Positions 36,191 through 63,089 of a stretch of 64,000 nt of DNA are shown piece after piece. The notes below the pieces were generated by a model. It saw only the letters and a list, made by a program, of their open reading frames with translations, ran no database searches and was not told where the DNA came from. The position numbers and the translations under genes were made by a program. Origin of the DNA: Anaeromyces robustus (lineage: Eukaryota; Neocallimastigomycota; Neocallimastigomycetes; Neocallimastigales; Neocallimastigaceae); assembly GCA_002104895.1 (NCBI GenBank), contig MCFG01000131.1:1-64000 (forward strand), written 5' to 3'. Within the stretch, counting starts at the first letter, position 1. Every line of letters starts with the position of its first letter.

Positions 36191-36528
36191 CTTTTTTTAC
36201 AGAATAGATATATAAGTCATAATAAGAAAAAAAAAAAAAAAAGCAAATACATAACAACAAAATATATTAAAAAAATAAAGACAAAAATAGAAGTATAAAT
36301 AAGATTATATTAAACAAAAATAAATTACAATATAATTTATTATATAAAACAATAATACAATAATTGTCAAAAAATATATTAATGTAATATTTTATGTTAA
36401 ATAGAAATAGCTTTATATTATAATTAAATAATGTGTTTATTTGTCATTTTTCATTAAATTAAAAATAAGACCATCACAAAAATAAATTATCATTTTGTGC
36501 TTAGATATTGAAATAAATCAATATATAA

Positions 36529-36595
<67 letters not shown>

Positions 36596-36756
36596 GTAAA
36601 TAAATAAATAAATAAGTAAATAAATAAATAAATAAATAAGTAAATAAATAAATAAATAAATAAAATATTAAAAGAAAAGATTATTAATTATTAATAATTA
36701 ATATAAATTAATTGAATAATAATATCATAATTATTGGTGATTCTTTAAACTTTTTA
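35835..36756. other. Intergenic between GCN1 and the LINE
   Basis: It holds the GCN1 3' flank (AATAAA near 35936), a run of about 44 A (35969-36012), TA and A/T homopolymers near 36150-36240, and an AAAT tract with AAGT variants (about 36528-36664). The last 13 bases (36744-36756) are the left copy of the LINE target-site duplication. Confidence 0.75.
36528..36664. repeat. AAAT tetranucleotide microsatellite
   Basis: About 34 units with three AAGT interruptions, 80 bp upstream of the LINE insertion. Confidence 0.88.
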
Positions 36757-36858
36757 CCTCTTCTGAGGACCTGTACTTCCATTCATTTGGAATGCTCAGA
36801 AGAGGGTAAATGCCTGTCGATACATGGCGACGTTAAGGGCATTTTATGAAGTCTCCTC
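36757..36858 (+). promoter_or_regulatory. Structured 5' end of the LINE (hairpins, possible ribozyme-like fold)
   Basis: The first 11 bases of the element (cctcttctgag, 36757-36767) pair perfectly with 36795-36805. Inside lies ttcca/tggaa (36777-36781/36788-36792). A second stem, aaatgcc/ggcattt (36808-36814/36838-36844), encloses gtcg/cgac (36816-36819/36828-36831). The segment gaggac (36765-36770) could also pair with gtctcctc (36851-36858). Pairs are seen in the sequence; function is inference. LINE 5' ends are known in other clades to carry HDV-like self-cleaving ribozymes or structured promoters. Confidence 0.5.
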
Positions 36859-37357
36859 AATAATTGTTCTTTTTTCTAATAATATGTATAAGTTGGATAT
36901 GCAGGAAATGAGTTATTTGTATTTTCTTTTAAATTTATCTTTCATGTATTTCTGTATATTATCACTGTATGAATCCATTGTAATTGCTTTAATTATTGTA
37001 TGAGCTTGATTCACTCAAAAGCATGTGCTTATACTTTATTAGAATTTAGAATAGTTATTTTTGAGTTCTTCACCTTTAACTTTTTTTTTAATTTTCATGA
37101 ATTTAAGAATTTACAAGATTTCAAATATATTTACATTCGCAAAAAGAGATTTTTATAACAACTATCAATATTCTACAAGTGTTTTTATAATAGAGTAAAG
37201 AAGATAAACAATTGATAAATTTAAACAAAAGAAAAAAAAAAAAAGAAAAAATTTACATTCAGTTATTACTAGTCTACATTTTTAACTCGATTTTTTTAGT
37301 TTAGTACTTTCATTTTACTTTTTTTATTTTTTTCATCAATATTAAATATAGATCATA

Positions 37358-40300
37358 ATGGTACGAAATTTTTATAATAGTAACGAAAATAGCAATGTTT
37401 TTGTTCGTGGATTCCGCTGTTATGGAACTGATATTAACAACATTAGCATTATCTTCATCAATGGCCTTCACTCATGGACCAATGCATATATGATGGATTT
37501 TCTGGAATCAAATCTTAAGGAATTCAACAAGTACATTCTTTCAGTTAAACGATCTATGTGTTCTAGAGGTTGGTATTTTAGGATCAAAGTTTTATCATCT
37601 GACTTTAAATTCGATGATTTCAAAAAGAAATTTGTATCATATATCTCAAATGCTAGCTTGTCGTATAGTAATTGCACTCATTATATTCGTAAAAGGTCAC
37701 TTCAACAGATCAGAAATCAACTATTTTCTCCTTCAACAAACTTTAATGATTCAATTAATAACCAAAGTAATTCTACAACAAACTTAAATGATTCAATTTA
37801 TAACCAAAGTAAGTCTACAACAAACTTAAATGATTCAATCAATAACCAAAGAAATTCTACAACAAACTTAAATGATTCAATTAATAACCAAAGTAATTCT
37901 ACTACAACATCCTCACAATCTAATACTTCAGATTCTTTCCAACGCAACTCATTAGTTAGTATACACTCTAATCTCAACACTCTTAATTCTATCAAAGATA
38001 AGTTTACTTTTTGTCTCAGTTGGAACACCAATGGATGGAACCACGAAAAGAAAGATAGTATCGAATACTTTATCACATTATTCAAACCTCTTTTTCTCTG
38101 TTTTCAAGAAACAAAGAACGGTTCTGGTGCCAATAGTAGTCAACCATGTAAAGTCACTATTCCCAATTACCGATATTTTGTTAGAAGAGCCGTTGATAGT
38201 ATTCCAGGCATGAGAGGTTTATTTTTAGGTTATCATAAATCTTGTCAAGCAATACTTGAAGAGAATTCATTTAATTACATTATTTCCTTAACTAATTATA
38301 ATATATACGACTCTAAATGCTCTGTTGGAAATGTATATATCCCTGTCAGCTCTCATTCTACACAAGTGAAGTGTGCTTTAGCAGAAGTTATTGATTGGCT
38401 TAATATTCATCGTGATCATGCTTCTATTCTTGTTGGGGATTTTAACATGAAAACAGTGGACCTTGAAGAAAAAATATCACCGATTAATGGTTGGATAATT
38501 TTACCTCTCAATAGTTCAAGAATCTCTTGGGTTCAAGGTAATTTATCTTCAGATATTGATCATGCTTTGGTTAATTATAAAATGTTGAACCTTATATCTT
38601 ATGCTTCCTTTATTGATTATCACCCAGTCTCTGATCATAAACCAATGTTAGTATATTGTAAGAAAAATTTTGTTGATCTCTCCTTTACTCACCCAAAAAA
38701 GGTTGTTCAATGGAATAGAATTCGCTGTAAGGAAATGAAAAACGATATTGTTGACAATAACAAGTTTGCTATTTTAAATAATGAGATCTTTAATAATCCT
38801 TCTCTTTCTATTGATGATCTAGTTGATAAGTTTATTAATACTTCTAATTCAATTGCAGAGGACCTTGAAATTACATCTTCTACTGAAATTAGGAAATCAA
38901 TGTTCCATATGTCACGTAATATTTACTGTCTTCAAAGAATCAAAAGCTTGAAGTATCGACAAATTAAAAAGAGCCATTTGGATTATGAACCTAATCAATT
39001 TATTATCCTTGTTGCATCTTATAATAAATTATGCCAATCTATTCATAAAAAATGTAATGAATTTAGAAGACAAAACTATTTATTTTGGATTAAAGTAGGC
39101 TGCGAGGCTACCTTAAAAAATGACAGCAGAAAATCATGGTCATGGATTAAGAAGAATATTAAAAATAACAATCAGGAGTTATTTATACCTCATCCTATCA
39201 GAGACCACCAAGATAACTTAGTGTATAGTACTAAAGATCAATTAGATGTTTGGTGCAATTATTATAAGAAACTTAGTTATGACTCTACTGGACATAGCAT
39301 GAATAAAAAATTCTGGAAGAATTCTCCCGCTATTAATCGTATAAAGAGTGGAAATAACATAGTATGGGATATTAACCAAGATATCAGCATTGAAGAAATC
39401 AAAAAGGCCATCCTTTCTATCCCTAACTTTAAAGCCTCGGGTCCCGATGGTATCCCTATTGAATTTTATAAAGCTTTAATTCCTGATTCCTCTTCAAATG
39501 ACTCTGTAAATAATGATTCCTATGTTCCGGCTGGTCTTAGTTGTTTCTGTTTCTTAATTAATCGTATTTGGAATGGTGATTTTCCTATTTTTTGGAATAA
39601 TGCATCCATTGTTTCTATTCCAAAAAAAGGCGATCTTTCTAATTGTGATAACTATCGTGGTATCTCACTTATCAATAATGGTATTAAGATTCTTTCGAAA
39701 ATTATTGCTTCTAGAATTTCTGAATATGGTATAAGTCATGGATTTATCAGACCAGAACAATTTGGCTTTCGGAATAAGGAAGAATGTATTAGTCTTTATA
39801 TCTCTATTCTTTCTATTTGTCAAAGACGTAAATTCAAAGGGGAAGATACTTATATAGCTTTTCTGGACCTTAAAAAAGCTTACGATTCTGTGCCCATATA
39901 TAACATCTTGTCGAAAATTTATACTCTTGGTATACAAGGAAAATGCTTTCAATTTTTGGAGAACCTATATCTGTCTTCCAAAGCTTGTGTTAAAATTAAT
40001 GGACAATTTTCCGATTCTTTCAGAATACTTAAAGGAGTTCGACAAGGATGTCCCTTATCTCCTATACTTTTTAATTTGTTTATCAACGACATCTTCAACG
40101 ATTGCCTGCATAATGGTGTGAAAATAGATACTGAATATTGCTGTGGAGGATTATTTGCTGATGATATTGTTCTTTGTGCCCCTAGTAGATCTCGTATGAA
40201 CAAACTTCTTCGCTCAGTTAGTAAATGGGCTAAGGACAACGAGATGACTTTTGGAATTAATAAATGTGGCACATTAGCTGTTAGACATGAAAATTCGGAA

Positions 40301-41677
40301 TATATTCTTAGAGAGGACCCTACCTTTTATTTAACAGGAATCGCAATCCCTAAAACAGATTGTTATACTTACCTTGGTGTTCCCTTTCACAAAACTCTAG
40401 ATTTAAAATTCGTTATTAGTAAAATGAAAAATAAAGTTAGTAAGGCTTTGTTTTCAATTCAGGGTTTTTTAAAAAATGATCTGATTCCTATTCCTCTTAA
40501 AAGAACTTTATTCTCTGCAAAAGTTATTGGACAAGTTTCCTATTATGCTCCTTTGCTTGGTTCTAACAAAAACAATACTAGTTCTACACAAACAATAATT
40601 AACAAAGGTTTTTATTGGATTTTAGGCTACTCGAAACCTAATTCTTTTGTTTCTATTTATTGCATCTCAAAAGAACTCAATATTCCTCCACTTTCTGGTA
40701 AATGTGCTTTAGCTCAGGTTAGATGTTTTAATAAATGGAAGGACTCCAACTGCATTATCTCAAAGATAGTTAATAATGTTGCTACAACAAGAAAATGGAC
40801 TTGGGACAAAGAAAGTAAAATATTAAATGATAAATTAAACAATATTTCATCCTCTACTAAAGAAATTATGGAATTCTATTGGGACAGAGACATGAACAGT
40901 GATAAATCAATTAAAGCTAAAACTTATAAATTGTACAACTTTGAAGAATCAAGAAGTTACTTAAAGCTTAATCTAGAATTTCCTGAATATAGCAAAGGTT
41001 TTCGGTGGATACTTAGGGCAAGATGTGGATATAAAATTGATGCTAGAGTTGCAAAAGCTGCTAAAATGATTAATAATTCTTGTCCTAATTGTTGTTCATG
41101 TTGTTTCCATTGTGACAGTTATCAGAGAATTGATCATTGGTTTATAAATTGTTTCTTATTTAAAAATCTTCGTATTGATCACTTCTCTGATTTAGATAGA
41201 AATTTTTTTTATTTTTTAGATAGTCTTTTTAATAGTTTAGTTAGGACCAGTAATAACCCTAGTGTGGATAATAGAATAAATAATATTGTTAAGGGTTATA
41301 AAAGTAGTAATAATAGTATAAGTAATATAGATATATTAGGTAGTAAAAAAATAGTTAATAGGTATAGAATATATATTTTTTTAATTGGTGGTAGAGATTA
41401 TGGTTTTAGTGATAGAATTAACAATAGTCCATACAAAAAGGAATGGGAATGTTTGTTTAAGTGTCAGACTGAATCTGGTACTTATTCAAAATCCCCATTC
41501 TTGTTGCGATCTGCGGCTCTATTGAATGATATCATGCCTGTTGTCTGTAAAAGACAACATATATTATTCAATAAATTTAAAACCAACCTCTCCAGGAACG
41601 TCAATGCTGATAACACAGTAGGACAGCCTAGTAGGGCAAATGCCGATCCTATTTCCGACTCTAGTGGAATAGGATAG
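37358..41677 (+). CDS. LINE polyprotein: N-terminal RRM-like region, EEP endonuclease, reverse transcriptase, C-terminal Cys/His motif
   Basis: One ORF of 1439 aa. Residues about 20-90 (IIFINGL ... GWYFRIKV ... FDDFKKKF) have a beta-alpha-beta-beta-alpha pattern like an RNA-recognition motif. A Ser/Asn-rich linker follows with four 14-residue repeats. The EEP endonuclease runs from about 216 to 435: LSWNTNGW, catalytic Glu in QETKNG (about 251), GDFNMK (about 361), and SDHKP (about 426). The reverse transcriptase shows YRGISLINNGIKILSKI, motif A FLDLKKAYDSV (about 834), motif B RQGCPLSPILFNLFINDI and motif C FADD (about 933). Near 1242 is a Cys/His cluster CPNCCSCCFHC...HWFINC, probably nucleic-acid binding. 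All catalytic residues I can check are present. EEP nicks the target and RT copies the RNA there. No separate ORF1 exists upstream. Confidence 0.93.
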   Translation: MVRNFYNSNENSNVFVRGFRCYGTDINNISIIFINGLHSWTNAYMMDFLESNLKEFNKYILSVKRSMCSRGWYFRIKVLSSDFKFDDFKKKFVSYISNASLSYSNCTHYIRKRSLQQIRNQLFSPSTNFNDSINNQSNSTTNLNDSIYNQSKSTTNLNDSINNQRNSTTNLNDSINNQSNSTTTSSQSNTSDSFQRNSLVSIHSNLNTLNSIKDKFTFCLSWNTNGWNHEKKDSIEYFITLFKPLFLCFQETKNGSGANSSQPCKVTIPNYRYFVRRAVDSIPGMRGLFLGYHKSCQAILEENSFNYIISLTNYNIYDSKCSVGNVYIPVSSHSTQVKCALAEVIDWLNIHRDHASILVGDFNMKTVDLEEKISPINGWIILPLNSSRISWVQGNLSSDIDHALVNYKMLNLISYASFIDYHPVSDHKPMLVYCKKNFVDLSFTHPKKVVQWNRIRCKEMKNDIVDNNKFAILNNEIFNNPSLSIDDLVDKFINTSNSIAEDLEITSSTEIRKSMFHMSRNIYCLQRIKSLKYRQIKKSHLDYEPNQFIILVASYNKLCQSIHKKCNEFRRQNYLFWIKVGCEATLKNDSRKSWSWIKKNIKNNNQELFIPHPIRDHQDNLVYSTKDQLDVWCNYYKKLSYDSTGHSMNKKFWKNSPAINRIKSGNNIVWDINQDISIEEIKKAILSIPNFKASGPDGIPIEFYKALIPDSSSNDSVNNDSYVPAGLSCFCFLINRIWNGDFPIFWNNASIVSIPKKGDLSNCDNYRGISLINNGIKILSKIIASRISEYGISHGFIRPEQFGFRNKEECISLYISILSICQRRKFKGEDTYIAFLDLKKAYDSVPIYNILSKIYTLGIQGKCFQFLENLYLSSKACVKINGQFSDSFRILKGVRQGCPLSPILFNLFINDIFNDCLHNGVKIDTEYCCGGLFADDIVLCAPSRSRMNKLLRSVSKWAKDNEMTFGINKCGTLAVRHENSEYILREDPTFYLTGIAIPKTDCYTYLGVPFHKTLDLKFVISKMKNKVSKALFSIQGFLKNDLIPIPLKRTLFSAKVIGQVSYYAPLLGSNKNNTSSTQTIINKGFYWILGYSKPNSFVSIYCISKELNIPPLSGKCALAQVRCFNKWKDSNCIISKIVNNVATTRKWTWDKESKILNDKLNNISSSTKEIMEFYWDRDMNSDKSIKAKTYKLYNFEESRSYLKLNLEFPEYSKGFRWILRARCGYKIDARVAKAAKMINNSCPNCCSCCFHCDSYQRIDHWFINCFLFKNLRIDHFSDLDRNFFYFLDSLFNSLVRTSNNPSVDNRINNIVKGYKSSNNSISNIDILGSKKIVNRYRIYIFLIGGRDYGFSDRINNSPYKKEWECLFKCQTESGTYSKSPFLLRSAALLNDIMPVVCKRQHILFNKFKTNLSRNVNADNTVGQPSRANADPISDSSGIG
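37742..37909 (+). repeat. Four in-frame 42-bp repeats in the LINE ORF
   Basis: Four tandem copies of a 14-residue unit (LNDSINNQSNSTTN and close variants) lie in the linker between the N-terminal region and the endonuclease. The DNA copies are nearly identical, so the expansion is recent. The period is a multiple of three and keeps the frame. Confidence 0.9.
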
Positions 41678-41901
41678 ATCAATTTTACTTTAATTCTATA
41701 TTTAGAATTAAGAGCTGTATGGATTTATTGTTTTTAAATATTATTATACTTCTTTTTTTCCTCCAGTATTATCTATTATTATCTATAATATTTTACTGGT
41801 TTTTATTTTTTTTAGTATCATTTTTTTTCATTATGTGTTTTTTTTATGATTCATGTATTTTAATATTTAAATTCAATAAAGTTGACGTACAAATTGTGTG
41901 C

Positions 41902-41904
<3 letters not shown>
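41678..41904 (+). other. LINE 3' UTR with polyadenylation signal
   Basis: T-rich sequence with AATAAA at 41875-41880, followed 24 bases later by the 30-A tail. The same arrangement recurs in the truncated copy at 969-1141. Confidence 0.85.
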
Positions 41905-41937
<33 letters not shown>

Positions 41938-42187
41938 AAACTTTTTAGAATTTTAAACATTTTTTATATATATTTTTTAAAAAAAAATTTTTTTTTTTTT
42001 TTCAATTTTTAATATTATTAATTTTGCATTTTATATATATTTTATATTATTTTTAAAATATTTTCAATATCACTATTTTATTATTATAATAAAATAATGA
42101 TATATATTCCAAACATAAGAGATATTTAATTGAATTGTATATATATTTTATTTGTATATATTATAAATTAATAGTTACTATAATATA

Positions 42188-56504
<14,317 letters not shown>

Positions 56505-57262
56505 TAACTTTAAAGGATTTTATATTTTAATTTATATTTAACTAACCTTTCAATAAAATTTTTATATTTAAATATAAAATGTAACTGTTACTATTTTTTT
56601 TTTTTTTTTAATTTTATATATATATATTTTAAAATTTAATTTAATATTAAATTCAAGATACATATTACAATATTGCAATGTAAAAATACATTAACATTTT
56701 CAACATCTTTCCATTATATCATATAAACAATAATAATTTAACTTTTATAATTGTATTCTGATTGATATTTTAATTTGTTAATAGTTTAATCGAAAAAAAA
56801 AAAATTATAATAATAATAATAAAAATTAAAAAAAAATATATTTAAATAAATAATTCAATTTGTATATAAAAAGTTTATTTTAATTAAAGTTTTTTAAAAA
56901 AATATTTACATGTACATATCTATTATTTACAAAACAAATTTTCAAAAAATTAAAAATAATACATATAAAAAAGGTTTATATATGTAAATTTACTTGGAAA
57001 TCAAATAAAAATCATTAACTTTATAAATATAAAATTATTCATATTTAATTAAAATTCAGAAAAAAAAATAAATTAAAATAAAAACAATTTCAAAATAAAT
57101 GCGCATTAAATCAAAAAGAATAGAAGATGAATAATAATTAATAAACAATTTTTTATTAAAATATTCATTTGTAGTATTTATCTTTATATAAGTAAACAAA
57201 AATAAAAATAATTATATAATAGCAATTTTCAGTATTTATATTTAAAAGTATTATATTAATAC

Positions 57263-57295
<33 letters not shown>

Positions 57296-57310
57296 AAAAA
57301 ATCTAAAAAA
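56505..57310. other. Intergenic between dynein and the syntaxin-like gene
   Basis: No credible ORF or RNA gene. A poly(A) run of about 30 (57265-57294) lies 17 bases before the syntaxin-like start codon and probably falls in its promoter or 5' UTR. Confidence 0.6.
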
Positions 57311-59352
<2,042 letters not shown>

Positions 59353-60093
59353 TTAATAAATTCTATAAATTATTCGTTAATGAATAATGTAAATATATAT
59401 ATAATAAGATGTTGTTGTACATAAAATATTTATTAAATATATAATATATATATTATAAATATATTTAATATTAATAATTAATAAAAATAGAAATAATATC
59501 CATTATCTATTAATTATTATTACAATGATAAAATAATATATATATAATAATTACAAAACAAAATAGTATATATATATATATATAATATATTCACAGAAAT
59601 TCAATATTATTAATAATATATATATAACACTTAAAATTATTAAATAAACGTTAAAGTAATAAAATATTAATTATAATAAATATTGTCATATATTATTATA
59701 AGACCATTTTTATTATTTATATTTTCGGATTATTCGAACATTCTCATTAATTATTATTTTTTATTTTTATTTTTATTTTTATTTTTATTTTTATTTTTAT
59801 TTTTATTTTTATTTTTATTTTTATTTTTATTTTTATTTTTATTTTTATTTTTATTTTTATTTTTATTTTTATTTTTATTTTTATTTTTATTTTTATTTTT
59901 ATTTTTATTTTTATTTTTTTATTTTTCTTTTTTTGTTTTAAAAATTATTTTTTTCTTCGTTTTTTGTTTTAAAAAAAATTCTTTTTTTTTTTAATATTTT
60001 TCAGAAAAAAAATATAAAATACATACAAAAATTAATAAATTAATAGAATAATACTTATGATAGAAACTAAATATAATAGATTTTTTTTTATTA
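59353..60093. other. Intergenic between convergent syntaxin-like and WD40 genes
   Basis: Shared 3' flanks of two convergent genes. It contains the TTTTTA hexanucleotide tract and no credible ORF. Confidence 0.65.
59755..59920. repeat. TTTTTA hexanucleotide microsatellite, about 27 units
   Basis: A nearly uninterrupted T5A tract between two convergent genes. A plus-strand ORF of repeated FL across it is an artefact. Confidence 0.92.
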
Positions 60094-61796
60094 TTATTGA
60101 ACTAAATAATTTTCACGTTCCTGTGTTCTACTCCTTGATTCAATAATACGAGCAGAAATATTATTCCTTTTTGAAAATTCTTGTTTTTTAATATTCCATT
60201 TATTAATATATTCATTACAATCCCATAAAACTAAATTACCAAGTTCACTTGCTGCAACCAACACATTCATTTTTGTAGTTCCAACTTTATAATTATGCAT
60301 TTTTAATACATTAATACCATTTACAATATCTTTTATTTGATTAGGATAACAAATTACATCAACAAGAAATTGTTCTCTTCTTTCATTATCATGTTCTTCT
60401 GATTCACCTAAATAATGAACAGCTATTGAACCATCAAGACAACCAGTAATTAAAAATCCTTGTGGCATTATATAAAATGATGTTACTACATTTTGATGCC
60501 AATCAATTTGATATAGAATATTTGGTTTTGATATAATTTTACGAATTTTGGTATTAATTACTGGATAACTTATGACATTGATTTTACCATCAATACCAGA
60601 AGTAATAATTTTTTTACCATTTGGGTATACTTCAATACCTGAAATACCAAGATCATGAATTTTTTCTAAAATGAATACAGCTTTTTGTCTTATAGGTTGA
60701 TTTGATGTTTGCTTTCCTCCATCAATAGCCCAAATTTTAATTGTTCCATCCATACGAGCTGATGAAATTAAAAATATTGACGCTAAATCTTGAATTACTT
60801 CACCTGTTTCTGTATCATATTTTATACCTTCTTTTCCATGAATATTGAAAAATTTTAAACATTGACATGCACCATTATGTGCATTACTCATAATCATATG
60901 TTGACGATTATTAATCCAATCCCATATTATAATTGATCCTCTTCTATATCCTGCTGCAATATATAAGGAATTTTCTGGATTAGGTTGATTTTTTCTATTG
61001 AACCTTATTGGAACACTCTGTAATGAAACTACAGGACCTTGTTTTTCTTCCAATTCACAAATTAATGAATGACGAATATTTTTCTTTGCAGTTGATGTTG
61101 CTGTACGTCTATAATTTATTGAAGTTTCTTTATTATTAGGAATTGACCAAATTTTGATTTTCCCTTCATAATCGCCCACTGCCACTTGGAATTCTGTATC
61201 AGATTTTTTCAATAAGTTTATATCTGAGATACTATATCCAGTTGGTACTGTCATCATAGATGCAGCATATCCTATTCCTCTGGATTCACCATTTCCAAGT
61301 TCCACACATTTAACCTGTGAATTATCCCACAAACAACATCTTCCATCCATTCCACCTTTTTATAAATAATAAATAATATTAATAATAAACTAAATATAAA
61401 AGTTATAATTTATAATAAATTGTTTCTTTAACTAAACCATTGTATAATTACCAGAAAGAATTCTTCCATCATCAAAAAAAATACAACAAGTGACCCACTC
61501 TGAATGACCGTATAATTTTGTATATAAATTTTTTGTAACTGTTCCTGTTTTTATATCTACTACCTTATTTTTTTTTTTTTTTTTTTTTTTTATCATTATA
61601 CATAAATACTTTTATTCTAATTATTTTTATATTGAAATCATAATTTTTTAAATTTTTTTTATTATGTTAAAAGTAATACCTTTAATCCATGATCTGCTCC
61701 ACCAGATACTACATATGGTGAATCATTTCTAAAATCCATACATAGTAATGACCTATCTGATAAGTCAATATTATATTTTGGTGATTTCTTTTCCAT
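60094..61796 (-). CDS. WD40 beta-propeller protein, exact family not identified
   Basis: Three exons (61796-61680, 61563-61452, 61355-60094) total 1491 nt, or 496 aa. Eight blade signatures can be read in order: YVVSGGADHGLKVVD, RILSGGMDGRCCLWD, VAVGDYEGKIKIWS, IAAGYRRGSIIIWDW, ISSARMDGTIKIWAI, IITSGIDGKINVIS, LITGCLDGSIAVHY and VLVAASELGNLVLWD. This fits a single seven- or eight-bladed propeller, a protein-interaction platform. It ends in a basic helix rich in R, S and E. There is no signal peptide or membrane segment. I do not recognise an orthologue; a flagellar, trafficking or ubiquitin-ligase role would all be guesses. Start: MEKKSPKYNIDL, the first in-frame ATG upstream of blade one. 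Confidence 0.85.
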
Positions 61797-62424
61797 TTTT
61801 AAAACGTTTTTTCTTTTTCGTCTTGTTTTGTTTTAATTTAATAATGATTCTTTTTTTTTTTTTTATTAAATATTATTTATATATCTTAACAAAACGTTTA
61901 ATATAATAATTTATTATTACTTTAGTAAGTTAAAATAATTAAACATATAAACAAAATATTATTAAAATTAATAATCTTATATTTATATCTAAAAATATAA
62001 AATTAAATTTAAAGTTATTTATCAAAAATATATATTATGTTCCCCAAATAAAAATCGTACATCTTATAAATTTTTATAATACAAATTTATAATAATAATA
62101 ATAATAAAAATAATAATATTAATAATAATATTAATATTAATAATAATAATATTTATAATAATCAAAAATTATTAAATAATAAATTTTTTAAAAAAAATAA
62201 GACAGAAGAGTATTGAAAATCAATAAAGTGGAAAAGTTTTTTTTTTATTTTTTTTTAGTTTTAATTTTAGGATTAGTTTTTTATATTTTTTTATTTTTTT
62301 ATTTTTTTAATACAACTATAATATATATAAATTAAATATTTAATTACATAAAGGGTATATATATACATTATATATTTCAAAATATAGATTCTTATTAGTT
62401 ATAACTTTCTTTTTTGTTATCATT
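61797..62424. other. Intergenic 5' flank of the WD40 gene
   Basis: AT-only sequence with imperfect AAT units near 62085-62150 and T runs. No credible ORF or RNA gene. Confidence 0.6.
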
Positions 62425-63089
62425 TCACTTTTCTTCTTCTTTCATTAGTTTTCTTTTTTTACTTTCTTTTTGCTTTTGACGTTTTTTACGACGTTTTTCT
62501 GTTTTTTTATCTTCTATTTCCTTTAATTTATTCATTTTCTCATCAAATTCTTTTTGATCTTGTTCCTTTAAATTATTTTTTTAAAAAAAATTAATTAAAA
62601 AAAATTATTATCTTTTTGTTTCTAATTAATTTTCATTTTAAATTTTACATGTTTAATAAAAAATAAGAATTTCTTACATGTTTAATTTCTTCTTCCATTA
62701 ATTTTAATCTCGTTAATTCTTTTCTTCGTAAAGCTCTATATACATGGAATTCGCCACTACCAGCACCAGCACTTGAACCTTAAATTATATATATATATAA
62801 AGATTAAATTAATAAATAAAAATATTTTTTATAGTATTTTTATTTATGATTAAAAAGAAACTTCTTTAAATAATTAATTACCTTGAACATTTCTTATAAA
62901 ATCTTTTGGTGGTTTTAAAACAACTCCTTTATTTTCTGGAAGAACAATCGGTTTATCAATTCTATTCATTAAATGTTCAATATGAGCTTTTTGAATTTCT
63001 TTAGCTGTTCTAGCTATTTTATTATCGCTATCACTGTCATTACTTTTCTCTTTTGTTTTAATGTTATAATCATTATCTTTTTTATCCAT
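62425..63089 (-). CDS. PRKRIP1-like protein (DUF1168), spliceosome-associated
   Basis: Three exons (63089-62882, 62778-62678, 62565-62425) total 450 nt, or 149 aa. The family core is plain: KPPKDFIRNVQGSSAGAGSG followed by EFHVYRALRRKELTRLKLMEEE. It ends in a strongly basic helix (KRRKKRQKQKESKKRKL). Human PRKRIP1 is about 184 aa and was seen as a long helix in the catalytic spliceosome (C complex), where it bridges U2 and protein parts; a matching role here is inference from the family. Introns are GT-AG, one falling exactly within the conserved NVxGSSAGAGSG motif. The N-terminal 35 residues are acidic and Lys-rich. Confidence 0.92.

Larger units (their letters stand above)
36757..41934 (+). 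mobile_element. Complete non-LTR retrotransposon (LINE) with poly(A) tail
   Basis: The identical 13-mer tttaaacttttta flanks the element at 36744-36756 and 41935-41947, which fixes its ends. Length is about 5178 bp: a 601-bp 5' UTR, one ORF (37358-41677), a 227-bp 3' UTR with AATAAA at 41875-41880, and 30 A (41905-41934). The element is richer in G and C than its surroundings. It has perfect target-site duplications, no truncation, and an open ORF, so the insertion looks young. It sits between GCN1 and the dynein gene, ending 240 bp before the dynein start codon. A divergent relative's 3' end lies at 969-1370. Confidence 0.95.

Noticed and set aside
36069-36260. 63-codon minus-strand ORF rich in F, Y and K
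   Set aside because: Product of A/T homopolymers and TA repeats in intergenic DNA.
41719-42012. 97-codon plus-strand ORF after the LINE ORF, as a second LINE protein
   Set aside because: It reads through the 3' UTR, the poly(A) tail and the flanking DNA; L/F/I-only composition and a K run from the A tail.
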